Source: Candidatus Aegiribacteria sp.
GTDB taxonomy: Bacteria > Fermentibacterota > Fermentibacteria > Fermentibacterales > JCC-6
Assembly: GCA_030600975.1 (NCBI GenBank)
Contig: JAUVUL010000149.1
Span: forward strand, 1-5,775
Direction of reading: 5' to 3'
Length of the DNA stretch: 5,775 nt
This document shows positions 1 to 5,775 of this stretch, piece by piece. Made by a program: the position numbers and the translations under genes. Positions within the stretch are counted from its first letter, which is position 1. Every line of letters starts with the position of its first letter. The notes under the pieces were generated by a model. That model made no database searches. It was not told the DNA's origin and saw only the letters and a list, made by a program, of their open reading frames with translations.

Positions 1-1
1 C

Positions 2-1333
2 GATGAGATTCAGCGGCTTCATTCGATGGGGCAGCCGGTACTGGTGGGTACAGTTTCGGTGGATATTTCGGAATTGCTCGCCAAGCTGCTGAAAGCAAGA
101 AAAATTCCTCACAGCGTTCTGAATGCAAAACATCATAAGCAGGAGGCTGAGATCATTACCAGGGCGGGTCAGCAAGGTGCGGTTACGATCGCCACCAACA
201 TGGCCGGTCGGGGAACCGATATAAAACTGGCCGAAGAGATAAAGGAAATAACTGATGGAAGCGGTAATGCCGTTCCCGGTGGACTTTTCGTTATTGGTAC
301 AGCCAGACATGAATCCAGAAGAATAGACAGGCAGCTTCGTGGAAGATGCGGTCGCCAGGGAGACTCCGGAGCCAGCAGGTTTTACCTTTCACTTGAAGAT
401 GATCTTTTCAGGTTGTTCGCCTCGGAAAAACTCATTGATTTTATGAAAAAGAGTGGAGGAGAGGATGAAGGTGAACCGATCGAGCATTCACTTCTCACAA
501 AGGCCATACAGAGAGCGCAGAAAAGGGTTGAAGAGTACAACTTCGGGATAAGAAAACATCTGCTGGAGTACGATGATGTCGTTAACCGGCAGCGAGAAGT
601 CATTTACGACAGGAGACTTCAGGCCCTTACCGGGGAAGAACTCGTAGAAGAAGTAATCGATATGATCGGTGCTGTAACGCGGCACATCCTTGTTGATGCA
701 ATACCTGATGAAATCGAAGCTGAGGAATGGAATCAGGAGAGGGCACAGTTTCTGCTGGGGGAAATCTCCGGAACAAGGTTCGATCTTTCTAACCTTAAGT
801 CTGGAGAATTGTCCGCCGAGGAAGCAAGGAGCATTACTGCGGATAAGGTTCTTGAATACTATTACATGAAGAAGGAGAAGATAGGCCAGGAACTGTCCGC
901 CGAGCTTGAAAAAAGGGCGGTTCTCAGTTCCATTGATTCCATGTGGAGGGAACACCTGTACGGGATAGACCATCTGAAATCAGGTATAAATCTCAGAGCT
1001 TACGCACAGCGTGACCCCCTTGTGGAATTCAAGAAAGAAGCTTTCGGTCTCTTTGAGGAACTGCTTGACAGGATTGATAAGCTCGCTGTAAGGCAGGTGC
1101 TTTCCTTATGGCCCAGGAATGCACGGACCGGTCTTCCGGAGAACCGCCATGTAAGCGGTAACGCTGTGCATCCCTCTTCAGCCCTTCCTGCTGCAGGTTC
1201 TGTTCAGGGACAGGAACCGCAGAGAAGAGGTGGAAGACCGGTAACGATTGTAAGGGAGAATCCCAAGGTCGGCAGGAACGATCCGTGTCCATGCGGAAGT
1301 GGGAAGAAATACAAGAAATGTTGCGGAGAATGA
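2..1333 (+). CDS. secA: Protein translocase subunit SecA, C-terminal half (5' truncated by the window edge)
   Basis: SecA is the cytoplasmic ATPase that drives preproteins through the SecYEG channel. The reading frame is open from base 2, so the first 443 visible codons are the C-terminal half of a protein that is usually 840-1100 residues; the gene starts upstream. Visible in order are the second nucleotide-binding domain, with [11 protein letters not shown] (191-223), HESRRID (308-328) and [12 protein letters not shown] (329-364). Next comes the helical scaffold/wing region with [12 protein letters not shown] (about 560-595), then the two-helix-finger/scaffold segment [10 protein letters not shown] (about 929-958). 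A proline- and arginine-containing linker (about 1110-1265) follows, and the gene ends in a SEC-C zinc-binding tail. That tail has CPC (1286-1294) and a terminal CC pair (1319-1324), and binds zinc and SecB or ribosomes in known SecAs. Odd points are Cys in the RGRxGR arginine-finger motif, Ala where GTERHES usually has Glu, and no LGG after GTDI. Identification is secure; the visible ATG at 26 is internal and not the start. Confidence 0.98.
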   Translation, partial: DEIQRLHSMGQPVLVGTVSVDISELLAKLLKARKIPHSVLNAKHHKQEAEIITRAGQQGAVTIATNMAGRGTDIKLAEEIKEITDGSGNAVPGGLFVIGTARHESRRIDRQLRGRCGRQGDSGASRFYLSLEDDLFRLFASEKLIDFMKKSGGEDEGEPIEHSLLTKAIQRAQKRVEEYNFGIRKHLLEYDDVVNRQREVIYDRRLQALTGEELVEEVIDMIGAVTRHILVDAIPDEIEAEEWNQERAQFLLGEISGTRFDLSNLKSGELSAEEARSITADKVLEYYYMKKEKIGQELSAELEKRAVLSSIDSMWREHLYGIDHLKSGINLRAYAQRDPLVEFKKEAFGLFEELLDRIDKLAVRQVLSLWPRNARTGLPENRHVSGNAVHPSSALPAAGSVQGQEPQRRGGRPVTIVRENPKVGRNDPCPCGSGKKYKKCCGE

Positions 1334-1340
1334 AAGGAGA
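1333..1340 (+). promoter_or_regulatory. Ribosome binding site of the ytxH-like gene, overlapping the secA stop
   Basis: The sequence AAAGGAGA begins on the last base of the secA TGA codon and lies 5 nt before the ATG at 1346. This is a strong Shine-Dalgarno match at normal spacing and fixes the start. Its overlap with the secA stop suggests that translation of the small gene follows on from secA in a shared transcript (inference). Confidence 0.8.
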
Positions 1341-1345
1341 TAACG

Positions 1346-1756
1346 ATGGCTGAAAACGGCAAGGGTGAATTCTGGGCATTCGTAGCGGGAGCTCTGGCTG
1401 GAGGGATAGTCGCTCTTCTTTACGCGCCTGCAAAAGGCGAGGAGACAAGGGAGAAGGTTCGTGTAACGACTGAAGGTCTTTACGGTAAGGGTGAGGAATT
1501 CTACACCCATTTCCGGGCTGAAGCTGAGAAGCTGATAGCCGAAGGAAAGAAGATGATCGACGAGGTTTCCACCGCCGGGAAAGAGAAGTACGAGGAGACG
1601 ATCAAGAAACTTGAGGAAATCAGTGATAAGATCGAGCAGGCCAGAGAGAGGGGTAAGGAAAAGGTCGAAGAGATTAAGGAAAAGGCCGAAGAAGTCAAAG
1701 AAAAAGTTGAGAAAAAAGTAAAGAAGCCTGCTGAAAAAAGTGCAGCAAAAAAATAG
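1346..1756 (+). CDS. YtxH-domain (gas-vesicle-protein-like) single-pass membrane protein with Lys/Glu coiled coil
   Basis: This 136-residue protein has a short N-terminus and then one hydrophobic, glycine-rich segment at about residues 9-28. APAKGEETRE (27-36) follows directly. The pattern GxLxGxxxxLLxAPxxGxETR is the hallmark of the YtxH family (PF12732), small membrane-anchored proteins often linked to general stress in Bacillus but with no settled biochemical role. From about residue 55 the chain is almost entirely charged, with repeating KEK, EEI and KVEE units and no proline until residue 128. It probably forms a long amphipathic helix or coiled coil with a lysine-rich tail. The ATG is preceded by a strong ribosome binding site, lies 12 nt after the secA stop, and the 3' end overlaps the panE-like gene by 17 nt. 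Membrane anchorage with the charged helix in the cytoplasm is inferred. A link to the Sec machinery is suggested only by gene position. The family call is good; the function is unknown. Confidence 0.88.
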   Translation: MAENGKGEFWAFVAGALAGGIVALLYAPAKGEETREKVRVTTEGLYGKGEEFYTHFRAEAEKLIAEGKKMIDEVSTAGKEKYEETIKKLEEISDKIEQARERGKEKVEEIKEKAEEVKEKVEKKVKKPAEKSAAKK

Positions 1757-2606
1757 ATCAGTAATCATCTGGGGTGACGGCGCCGTTGGCAAAGGGCTGG
1801 CCGTCACCCTTTCAAGTTATCTGGATGTTTTCCTTGCGGGCCCGCCTGGAAGTGGCAGGGGGAGAATGAAGCTTGAATCCTCCGGTGCCTATTCAGGAAG
1901 AGCTGTTATCGAGAAAATCGAAGCCGGAGATCGCATCCACTGTGATTTCTGTATTGTGGCCTTAAAAGCCTACGATTTGAAATGTGCCGCAAAACCTGCC
2001 ATGAATTCCAGTGATGGGCGCTGCATATGCCTTACGAATGGAATGGGCCTTGAAGAGGAATGGGGGGAATCCTGGAAAGAAGGAGTTGAACCAGCCGTTC
2101 TCACCGCAGGTTTTCACCTCCTGGACAAAGACTTTGTTGGAACCGCTGAAGGCGATCTTTATGTATCTTACGGGGGCAGGGCACATGATCTTTTCAGGGA
2201 GAGTTCTCTACATCTTGTTCAAACCTTCGAAATTGAGATTGTACGTTGGTCCAAATGGCTGACGAACAGTGTTATCAACCCGCTGGGTGCTCTCTCGGGC
2301 CTCAGGAACAACCAGCTGCTTGAAGCCGGTCTAGGTACGGTTGTGGATATACTTTTCACGGAACTGACCGGAGTGATCCCTGTGATTCTGAGGGATACCG
2401 CGGTAGAAAAGGCGAGGGAAATGCTGAATTTCCTGCTTGAATCATCATTCAACAGGTGCAGCATGCTTCAGGATATCGTAGCCGGCAGAAGAACGGAAAT
2501 TGATTTTCTGACCGGACTGCATGAAAAACAGTTTCGGGAGAATTGTCCCGCAGCTGCTACTATAACCAGTCTTGTGAGAGCTAGAGCTTTACAACCCTCC
2601 GAGTAG
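1740..2606 (+). CDS. panE: 2-dehydropantoate 2-reductase (ketopantoate reductase, PanE/ApbA family)
   Basis: Ketopantoate reductase uses NADPH to reduce 2-dehydropantoate to (R)-pantoate in pantothenate and coenzyme A synthesis, in the cytoplasm. The 288-residue product has a Rossmann beta-strand with GDGAVG at 12-17. ALKAYD follows, with Lys76 matching E. coli Lys72, and then TNGMG, with Asn100 matching Asn98. The helical domain holds SKWLTNSVINPL, with Lys172 matching catalytic Lys176 and Asn176 and Asn180 matching Asn180 and Asn184. SMLQDI to TEIDF follows, with Ser241 and Glu253 matching Ser244 and Glu256 at the same 12-residue spacing. All key catalytic positions are therefore present. 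The start is GTG at 1740: the frame is closed by TAA at 1719, and only this start leaves a normal lead into the first strand. No clear Shine-Dalgarno precedes it, and the 17-nt overlap with the YtxH gene suggests translational coupling. Divergent PanE paralogues can act on other 2-oxo acids, so the exact substrate is less certain than the family. Confidence 0.88.
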   Translation: MQQKNRSVIIWGDGAVGKGLAVTLSSYLDVFLAGPPGSGRGRMKLESSGAYSGRAVIEKIEAGDRIHCDFCIVALKAYDLKCAAKPAMNSSDGRCICLTNGMGLEEEWGESWKEGVEPAVLTAGFHLLDKDFVGTAEGDLYVSYGGRAHDLFRESSLHLVQTFEIEIVRWSKWLTNSVINPLGALSGLRNNQLLEAGLGTVVDILFTELTGVIPVILRDTAVEKAREMLNFLLESSFNRCSMLQDIVAGRRTEIDFLTGLHEKQFRENCPAAATITSLVRARALQPSE

Positions 2607-2632
2607 TAATAAGCTCCTTGTTTTTGCGGTTG

Positions 2633-3145
2633 TTACTCTTCTTCTTCCTCACCCATCCAGGTACCCTTGTCAAGTATCTTCCAGACGGGTTTACCCGTGA
2701 TCTCCTTTAGATCTTCAAGTACATCAAGCTGTGTAGCATCAATCTGGAGTGACTGCTTGAACATGTCTACGGCGTCTTCTTCCTGGGCAATTATCGCGAA
2801 AAGTCTTCCCATGGTGTTGTAAGCTTCAGTAAGCTCTGGATCAAGTTCAGCGGCCTGTTCAAGGAATTCCATGGCTTTGTCGATCATTTCCTGTTCATCG
2901 AGCTCCATGTCCCAGATCTCTTTTGTCGGGATATTATCAAGTAGTGACATCGCCCAGCATAAGCCCTTACCAAGGTAGACCTGGGGATTATCAGGGTCCA
3001 GTTCAATTACTGTATCGTACATATCAAGAGCTTCCTCAGGACTTCTGTCCTTTCGAATGATTTCAGCAAGGTTGAGGCGAGCGTCAATGTCATAGGGATT
3101 GTTCTTTATGACTTCTTCAAGCGTCTCTCTGGTTATTAACTCCAT
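2633..3145 (-). CDS. Small acidic tetratricopeptide-repeat (TPR) protein with poly-Glu C-terminus
   Basis: This 170-residue protein has no signal peptide or membrane segment and is probably a cytoplasmic protein-protein interaction scaffold. Three TPR-like units can be read. The first is at about 19-52 (NLAEIIRKDRSPEEAL, then ELDPDN). The second spans about 54-105, where helix A (YLGKGLCWAMS) and helix B (KAMEFLEQAAELDPEL) are separated by roughly 18 extra residues rich in Asp and Glu. The third is at about 106-139 (AYNTMGRLFAI, then AVDMFKQSLQID). The end is a distinctive tail with KPVWKILDKGTWMG followed by five glutamates. The start at 3145 is fixed: an in-frame TAG lies four codons upstream, and GGAGGT lies 11 nt before the ATG. 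The gene converges on panE with a 26-bp gap and diverges from recG. I do not recognise a named family beyond TPR, and the partner is unknown. Confidence 0.85.
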   Translation of the reverse strand: MELITRETLEEVIKNNPYDIDARLNLAEIIRKDRSPEEALDMYDTVIELDPDNPQVYLGKGLCWAMSLLDNIPTKEIWDMELDEQEMIDKAMEFLEQAAELDPELTEAYNTMGRLFAIIAQEEDAVDMFKQSLQIDATQLDVLEDLKEITGKPVWKILDKGTWMGEEEEE

Positions 3146-3156
3146 CTTGGGTGTCT

Positions 3157-3162
3157 ACCTCC
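3157..3162 (-). promoter_or_regulatory. Ribosome binding site of the minus-strand TPR gene
   Basis: Read on the minus strand this is GGAGGT, a near-perfect Shine-Dalgarno sequence 11 nt before the ATG at 3145. The spacing is somewhat long, but no other in-frame start is possible because a TAG lies between the site and the ATG. An out-of-frame ATG overlaps the upstream side of the site (3164-3162). Confidence 0.6.
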
Positions 3163-3176
3163 ATAGGTGTTTTCAC

Positions 3177-3206
3177 GGTTCCGCCTTCATTACTTCCTGA
3201 GGAACC
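3177..3206. repeat. Inverted repeats in the divergent intergenic region (possible operator)
   Basis: GGTTCC at 3177-3182 is the exact reverse complement of GGAACC at 3201-3206. Inside this pair lies a second, tighter palindrome, TTCCT-G-AGGAA, at 3194-3204, which shares its right arm with the first. Both lie across the spacer and -10 region of the candidate TPR-gene promoter, where a repressor or other DNA-binding protein could act. The arms are short, so chance is a real alternative. Confidence 0.3.
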
Positions 3207-3215
3207 TTTCGTCAA
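3187..3215 (-). promoter_or_regulatory. Candidate sigma70-type promoter of the minus-strand TPR gene
   Basis: On the minus strand, TTGACG (3215-3210) matches the -35 consensus at five of six positions. Placed 17 bp downstream is TAATGA (3192-3187), a poor -10; shifting two bases gives AGTAAT, four of six matches, with a 15-bp spacer. Either placement would start transcription near 3180 and give a leader of about 35 nt before the TPR gene. The spacer contains the palindrome TTCCTGAGGAA. The -35 is convincing, the -10 is not. Confidence 0.4.
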
Positions 3216-3299
3216 CCCCCTTTTATTTATCCTGTCGTCGACCTTGCATGAATGCCGCAGAAACTTTAGTTTATTTTCATAAGTACATCGAAGGGAAGA

Positions 3300-5324
3300 A
3301 TGCTTAAAACTGATGTAAGGTACCTGAAGGGAATCGGCCCCGCCAGAGGCAGGCAGCTGTCAAGGCTTGGGATTGAAACCATCTTCGATCTCCTTCTGCA
3401 CGTGCCGAGAAGCTATAATGACCGGAGGATTATAACCTCGATCCGCAGTCTGGTTCCCGGTGAAGAAGTCAATGTATCCGGGACAATTGTTTCATCGGTG
3501 TATCTGAAATCGAAGAATGGGAAAAATAGACTTGAGTCAATTCTTCGGGATAATACAGGGGAGCTGAAGCTTACTTTTTTCAATTTCAGATACATTGCAG
3601 GTAGACTAAAGGCCGGAACACGGGTAATTGCCAGCGGGAGGATAGATTATTTCGGCGGCATATCCATTGTTCATCCTGAATTGATATTCCTTGATGAACA
3701 GGACTCGGATACACGGCTTGTGCTTCCCGTATATCCCCTTACCGCGGGTATTACGCAGGGCGTAATGAGGAAACTCATTGAGACCGTTCTGGATGAGTAC
3801 GTTTCGGGAGTACCCGAAGTACTTCCTCCCGATGTTCTTAATTCTATGGGATTTCAGAACCGCTCCGAAGTTATCAGCAAGTTGCACTTTCCGGATGACC
3901 CTTTCGAGGGCTCCCGAGCCCGGAGAGCACTTGCTCTTGAAGAACTCTTCGTTCATCAGTCTCTCCTCAACTATGTGAGGATTAAGGCAACGAAAAGAAC
4001 GGGGATAAAGATGATTCCGCCCGATGGTTCTCTTAAGGGATTCGTCAGCAGTCTGCCTTACAACCTCACGGGGGCGCAGCAGAAAGTACTGGAAGCAATT
4101 GCCGCAGATCTCAGGCGGGATGTTCCCATGAGAAGATTACTTCAGGGGGATGTGGGCTCAGGCAAGACGGTCGTCGCCGCGGCCGCCTGCAACCTCTGCT
4201 GCAGGTCGGGTTACCAGGCCGTTATGGTAGCTCCCACGGAAGTTCTGGCTTCCCAGCATTACAGAACGGTCAGCGGTATGCTTGAACCAGCTGGGATACG
4301 ATGCGGTTTGCTGACTGGGGGTACAAAAGCCTCACACAGAAGGAATCTGCTGGAATCCCTTCTTGATGGTTCTCTGGATGTTCTTATCGGAACCCATGCG
4401 ATTTTTGAGGAGAGGGTTGTCATACCGGGAATGGGACTGTGCATAATAGACGAGCAGCATAAATTCGGGGTTGAACAGAGGGAAAAACTGCTTTCCGAAC
4501 GTGATCCCAGTCCGCATTTCATGCTTATGTCGGCTACTCCTATACCGAGAACCCTGGCTATGACCATATACGGTGACCTTGATATTTCAGTACTGGATGA
4601 AATGCCTCCCGGCAGGGGCAGTACAACTACCAGGGTGATGAACAGGGACTCAAGGAGTAAGGTGTACGAATTTCTGCTGGACAGACTGGGCAACGGGGAG
4701 AGGGCTTACATAATCTATCCCCTCAGGGAAGCCTCAGTGGAGCTGGATCTGAAAGATGCCGCCAGTTCCTTTGAAATACTTAAACGTGGCCCTCTCGGTA
4801 AATTCGGTGTCGGACTGCTTACAGGAGCCATGAAGTCGGTAGAGAAACTTGAGGTAACAGGAAAATTCGTTTCAGGTGAGATATCCATTCTTGTCAGTAC
4901 TACAGTCGTTGAAGTAGGGCTCGATGTTCCTGAGGCAACTGTTATGGTAGTGACCCATGCTGAACGGTTTGGCCTGAGCCAGCTTCATCAGCTCAGGGGA
5001 AGGATCGGCAGGGGAGGCAGTGACTCCTGGTGTTTCCTGATGAAGGGCGAAGACTGCGGTGCTGAGGGAGCCAGGAGGCTGGCTATTCTTGACTCAATGA
5101 ACGATGGATTCAGGATTGCTGAGGAGGACCTTCAGTTGAGGGGTCCAGGAGAAGTAGCAGGTACAAGACAACACGGTGTTCCAGCGTTTCGGATAGCTTC
5201 ATTGATAGATGATTCGGATCTCATGGAGAAAGCCGCGGATATGGCAACCAGGAGTGATTTGTGGGAATCGTTGAGAGATGAGTATAAATTGCGTTTCAGG
5301 GGACTGGATATTCTTGAGATATAG
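3300..5324 (+). CDS. recG: ATP-dependent DNA helicase RecG
   Basis: RecG is a monomeric superfamily 2 double-strand DNA translocase that remodels stalled replication forks and branch-migrates Holliday junctions and D-loops. At 674 residues it is close to the E. coli protein (693). The N-terminus opens with LKGIGPARGRQLSRLGI (9-25). The wedge/OB-fold domain follows at about 50-135 and binds the fork junction. Helicase domain 1 has GDVGSGKT (Walker A, 283-290), APTEVLA (311-317), DEQH (Walker B, 384-387) and SATPIPRT (411-418). Helicase domain 2 has STTVVEVGLDVPEA (533-546) and the arginine-finger motif QLRGRIGRG (564-572). The LRGPGE...GTRQHG segment (613-626) is the TRG motif that couples ATP use to translocation. 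All catalytic elements are intact. The motif II context reads DEQHKFG rather than the commoner DEQHRFG. The start ATG follows AAGGGA at about 4 nt spacing. No strong promoter is visible; TTGCAT at 3244-3249 is a weak -35 possibility. The gene stands alone rather than in an obvious operon. Confidence 0.97.
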   Translation: MLKTDVRYLKGIGPARGRQLSRLGIETIFDLLLHVPRSYNDRRIITSIRSLVPGEEVNVSGTIVSSVYLKSKNGKNRLESILRDNTGELKLTFFNFRYIAGRLKAGTRVIASGRIDYFGGISIVHPELIFLDEQDSDTRLVLPVYPLTAGITQGVMRKLIETVLDEYVSGVPEVLPPDVLNSMGFQNRSEVISKLHFPDDPFEGSRARRALALEELFVHQSLLNYVRIKATKRTGIKMIPPDGSLKGFVSSLPYNLTGAQQKVLEAIAADLRRDVPMRRLLQGDVGSGKTVVAAAACNLCCRSGYQAVMVAPTEVLASQHYRTVSGMLEPAGIRCGLLTGGTKASHRRNLLESLLDGSLDVLIGTHAIFEERVVIPGMGLCIIDEQHKFGVEQREKLLSERDPSPHFMLMSATPIPRTLAMTIYGDLDISVLDEMPPGRGSTTTRVMNRDSRSKVYEFLLDRLGNGERAYIIYPLREASVELDLKDAASSFEILKRGPLGKFGVGLLTGAMKSVEKLEVTGKFVSGEISILVSTTVVEVGLDVPEATVMVVTHAERFGLSQLHQLRGRIGRGGSDSWCFLMKGEDCGAEGARRLAILDSMNDGFRIAEEDLQLRGPGEVAGTRQHGVPAFRIASLIDDSDLMEKAADMATRSDLWESLRDEYKLRFRGLDILEI

Positions 5325-5355
5325 TATTATTAATGGGATGTTGTCAGAAGCGGTG

Positions 5356-5383
5356 CCTGCTGTCTATCTTTAGATAGTAGGAA
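5356..5383 (+). other. Small hairpin downstream of recG (weak terminator candidate)
   Basis: CTATCT (5364-5369) and AGATAG (5372-5377) form a perfect inverted repeat around TT, realistically a five-pair stem with a four-base loop. CCT (5356-5358) and AGG (5379-5381) could extend it after an uneven internal loop. The stem is A/T-rich and the following bases (GAATTCACGTTTCTTG) are not a clean T-run. It could help end the recG transcript, but it is a poor match to an intrinsic terminator. Confidence 0.25.
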
Positions 5384-5406
5384 TTCACGTTTCTTGTTTA
5401 CGGCAC

Positions 5407-5434
5407 TTGACAAAGGATTTACAGTCAATAGCAT
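5407..5434 (+). promoter_or_regulatory. Candidate sigma70 promoter for the downstream TPR gene
   Basis: TTGACA at 5407-5412 is a perfect -35 consensus. The -10 is ambiguous: TAGCAT (5429-5434) at 16 bp spacing matches three of six positions, and CATTAT (5432-5437) at 19 bp matches four of six. Transcription would begin around 5440, giving a leader of about 45 nt before the ATG at 5486. An inverted repeat, TTGAC (5407-5411) with GTCAA (5424-5428), overlaps the -35 and spacer and might be an operator. Confidence 0.45.
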
Positions 5435-5485
5435 TATGAATCTGATAAATAGCTCGCACTAACAACCAGAGGGAGCAGGTTGGAG

Positions 5486-5775
5486 ATGGGCACAGGAGCT
5501 GAAAAAGTAAAAAAACTATTACAGACTGCAAGAGTACAGATTCAGCAGGGTGAGCGGAAAGAAGCTTTAGAAACCTATCGCAAAGCCCTGAAACTCGATC
5601 CCGAAAATCATCAAATAATGGACCGGATTAACATTGTAGAGCGAGAAATCGCCGCAATGGAGAAGTTCAACAAGAGTAGATTCAGCCGAGCACACAGTGC
5701 CGGGAGGAATATATCATCATCCGGTTTCGTGGATGACTGCATAAAAAGATCGGATGAAGCCTTCGAGGCAGATGA
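5486..5775 (+). CDS. TPR-containing protein, N-terminal part (3' truncated by the window edge)
   Basis: The frame is open from ATG 5486 to the window end, giving the first 96 residues. Residues about 14-48 form a clear TPR unit: ARVQIQQGERKEALETYRKA is followed by LKLDPEN, with the usual small residue, Gly, Ala, Tyr, Ala and Pro spacing. A charged helix follows (IVEREIAAMEKF, 50-61), then a Ser/Arg/Asn-rich stretch (about 64-80) that may be a flexible linker, and then FVDDCIKRSDEAFEAD. There is no signal peptide or membrane segment at the N-terminus, so it is probably cytoplasmic. The start is not fully settled. GAGGGAG (5469-5475) is about 10 nt before the ATG, and an in-frame TTG at 5480 sits 4 nt after it and would add two residues. 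The gene lies 161 bp after recG with its own candidate promoter. The rest of the protein, and so its function, is outside the window. Confidence 0.8.
   Translation, partial: MGTGAEKVKKLLQTARVQIQQGERKEALETYRKALKLDPENHQIMDRINIVEREIAAMEKFNKSRFSRAHSAGRNISSSGFVDDCIKRSDEAFEAD

Noticed and set aside
488..973. A 161-residue minus-strand open frame within secA
   Set aside because: It lies entirely opposite a conserved SecA coding region, has no recognisable domain and no supporting start context.
1178..1807. A 209-residue minus-strand open frame, rich in Leu and Phe, opposite the secA end and the YtxH gene
   Set aside because: Its hydrophobic character is the antisense image of the Lys/Glu-rich coiled coil (AAR and GAR codons read backwards as CTT/TTT/CTC). 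The plus-strand genes have family matches, so this is a shadow.
2591..2633. ACAACC (2591-2596) and GGTTGT (2628-2633) as a bidirectional terminator between panE and the TPR gene
   Set aside because: The six-base arms enclose a 31-base loop with no supporting inner stem, and no T-run follows on either strand, so it is not a credible terminator.
3244..3272. TTGCAT (3244-3249) with TTTAGT/TAGTTT as a recG promoter
   Set aside because: The -10 matches only about three of six positions at any sensible spacing, too weak to list as a feature.
4259..4693. A 144-residue minus-strand open frame within recG
   Set aside because: It is opposite the conserved helicase motifs of recG and is Ser/Leu-rich low-information sequence, typical of antisense shadows.
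1..5775. CRISPR array, tRNA, rRNA, insertion sequence, toxin-antitoxin or defence genes
   Set aside because: No regularly spaced repeats, cloverleaf-like sequence, transposase or terminal repeats, or defence-type domains could be seen on either strand.

Overview
This window looks like an ordinary chromosomal segment of a bacterium, probably from an uncultivated lineage. Base composition is balanced and arginine is often encoded by AGG/AGA. The SecA fragment reads GTDIKL followed by a short acidic stretch, then GG and RQLRGR. From memory this resembles SecA of the Fibrobacteres-Chlorobi-Bacteroidetes (FCB) group more than the LGG form of proteobacteria. The two best promoter candidates have ordinary TTGAC-type -35 boxes, which argues against Bacteroidetes proper. 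A deep-branching FCB-like phylum is a reasonable but unproven guess.

Layout. (1) Positions 2-1756 and on to 2606, plus strand: the 3' half of secA, a small YtxH-type membrane-anchored coiled-coil protein, and a PanE/ApbA-family ketopantoate reductase. They are packed as one likely operon, with a 12-nt gap and then a 17-nt overlap. (2) Positions 2633-3145, minus strand: a small acidic TPR protein that converges on panE. (3) Positions 3146-3299: a divergent intergenic region with a candidate promoter for the TPR gene and overlapping inverted repeats. (4) Positions 3300-5324, plus strand: a complete recG. (5) Positions 5325-5485: a noncoding stretch with a small hairpin and a good candidate promoter. 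(6) Position 5486 to the window end: the start of a second, different TPR protein that runs off the window.

How the genes relate. SecA (protein export motor), PanE (pantothenate/CoA synthesis) and RecG (replication fork and recombination repair) are unrelated housekeeping functions, so the cluster does not define one pathway. The only hints of function by association are the tight coupling of the YtxH-like gene to secA and panE, and the two small TPR genes on either side of recG.

I found no CRISPR array, tRNA, rRNA, insertion sequence, phage gene or obvious defence system. The notable points are modest: an A7 run at the ytxH stop codon inside the panE overlap, inverted repeats over both candidate TPR-gene promoters, an unusual TPR protein with a split second repeat and a poly-Glu tail, and a few residue changes in SecA motifs.
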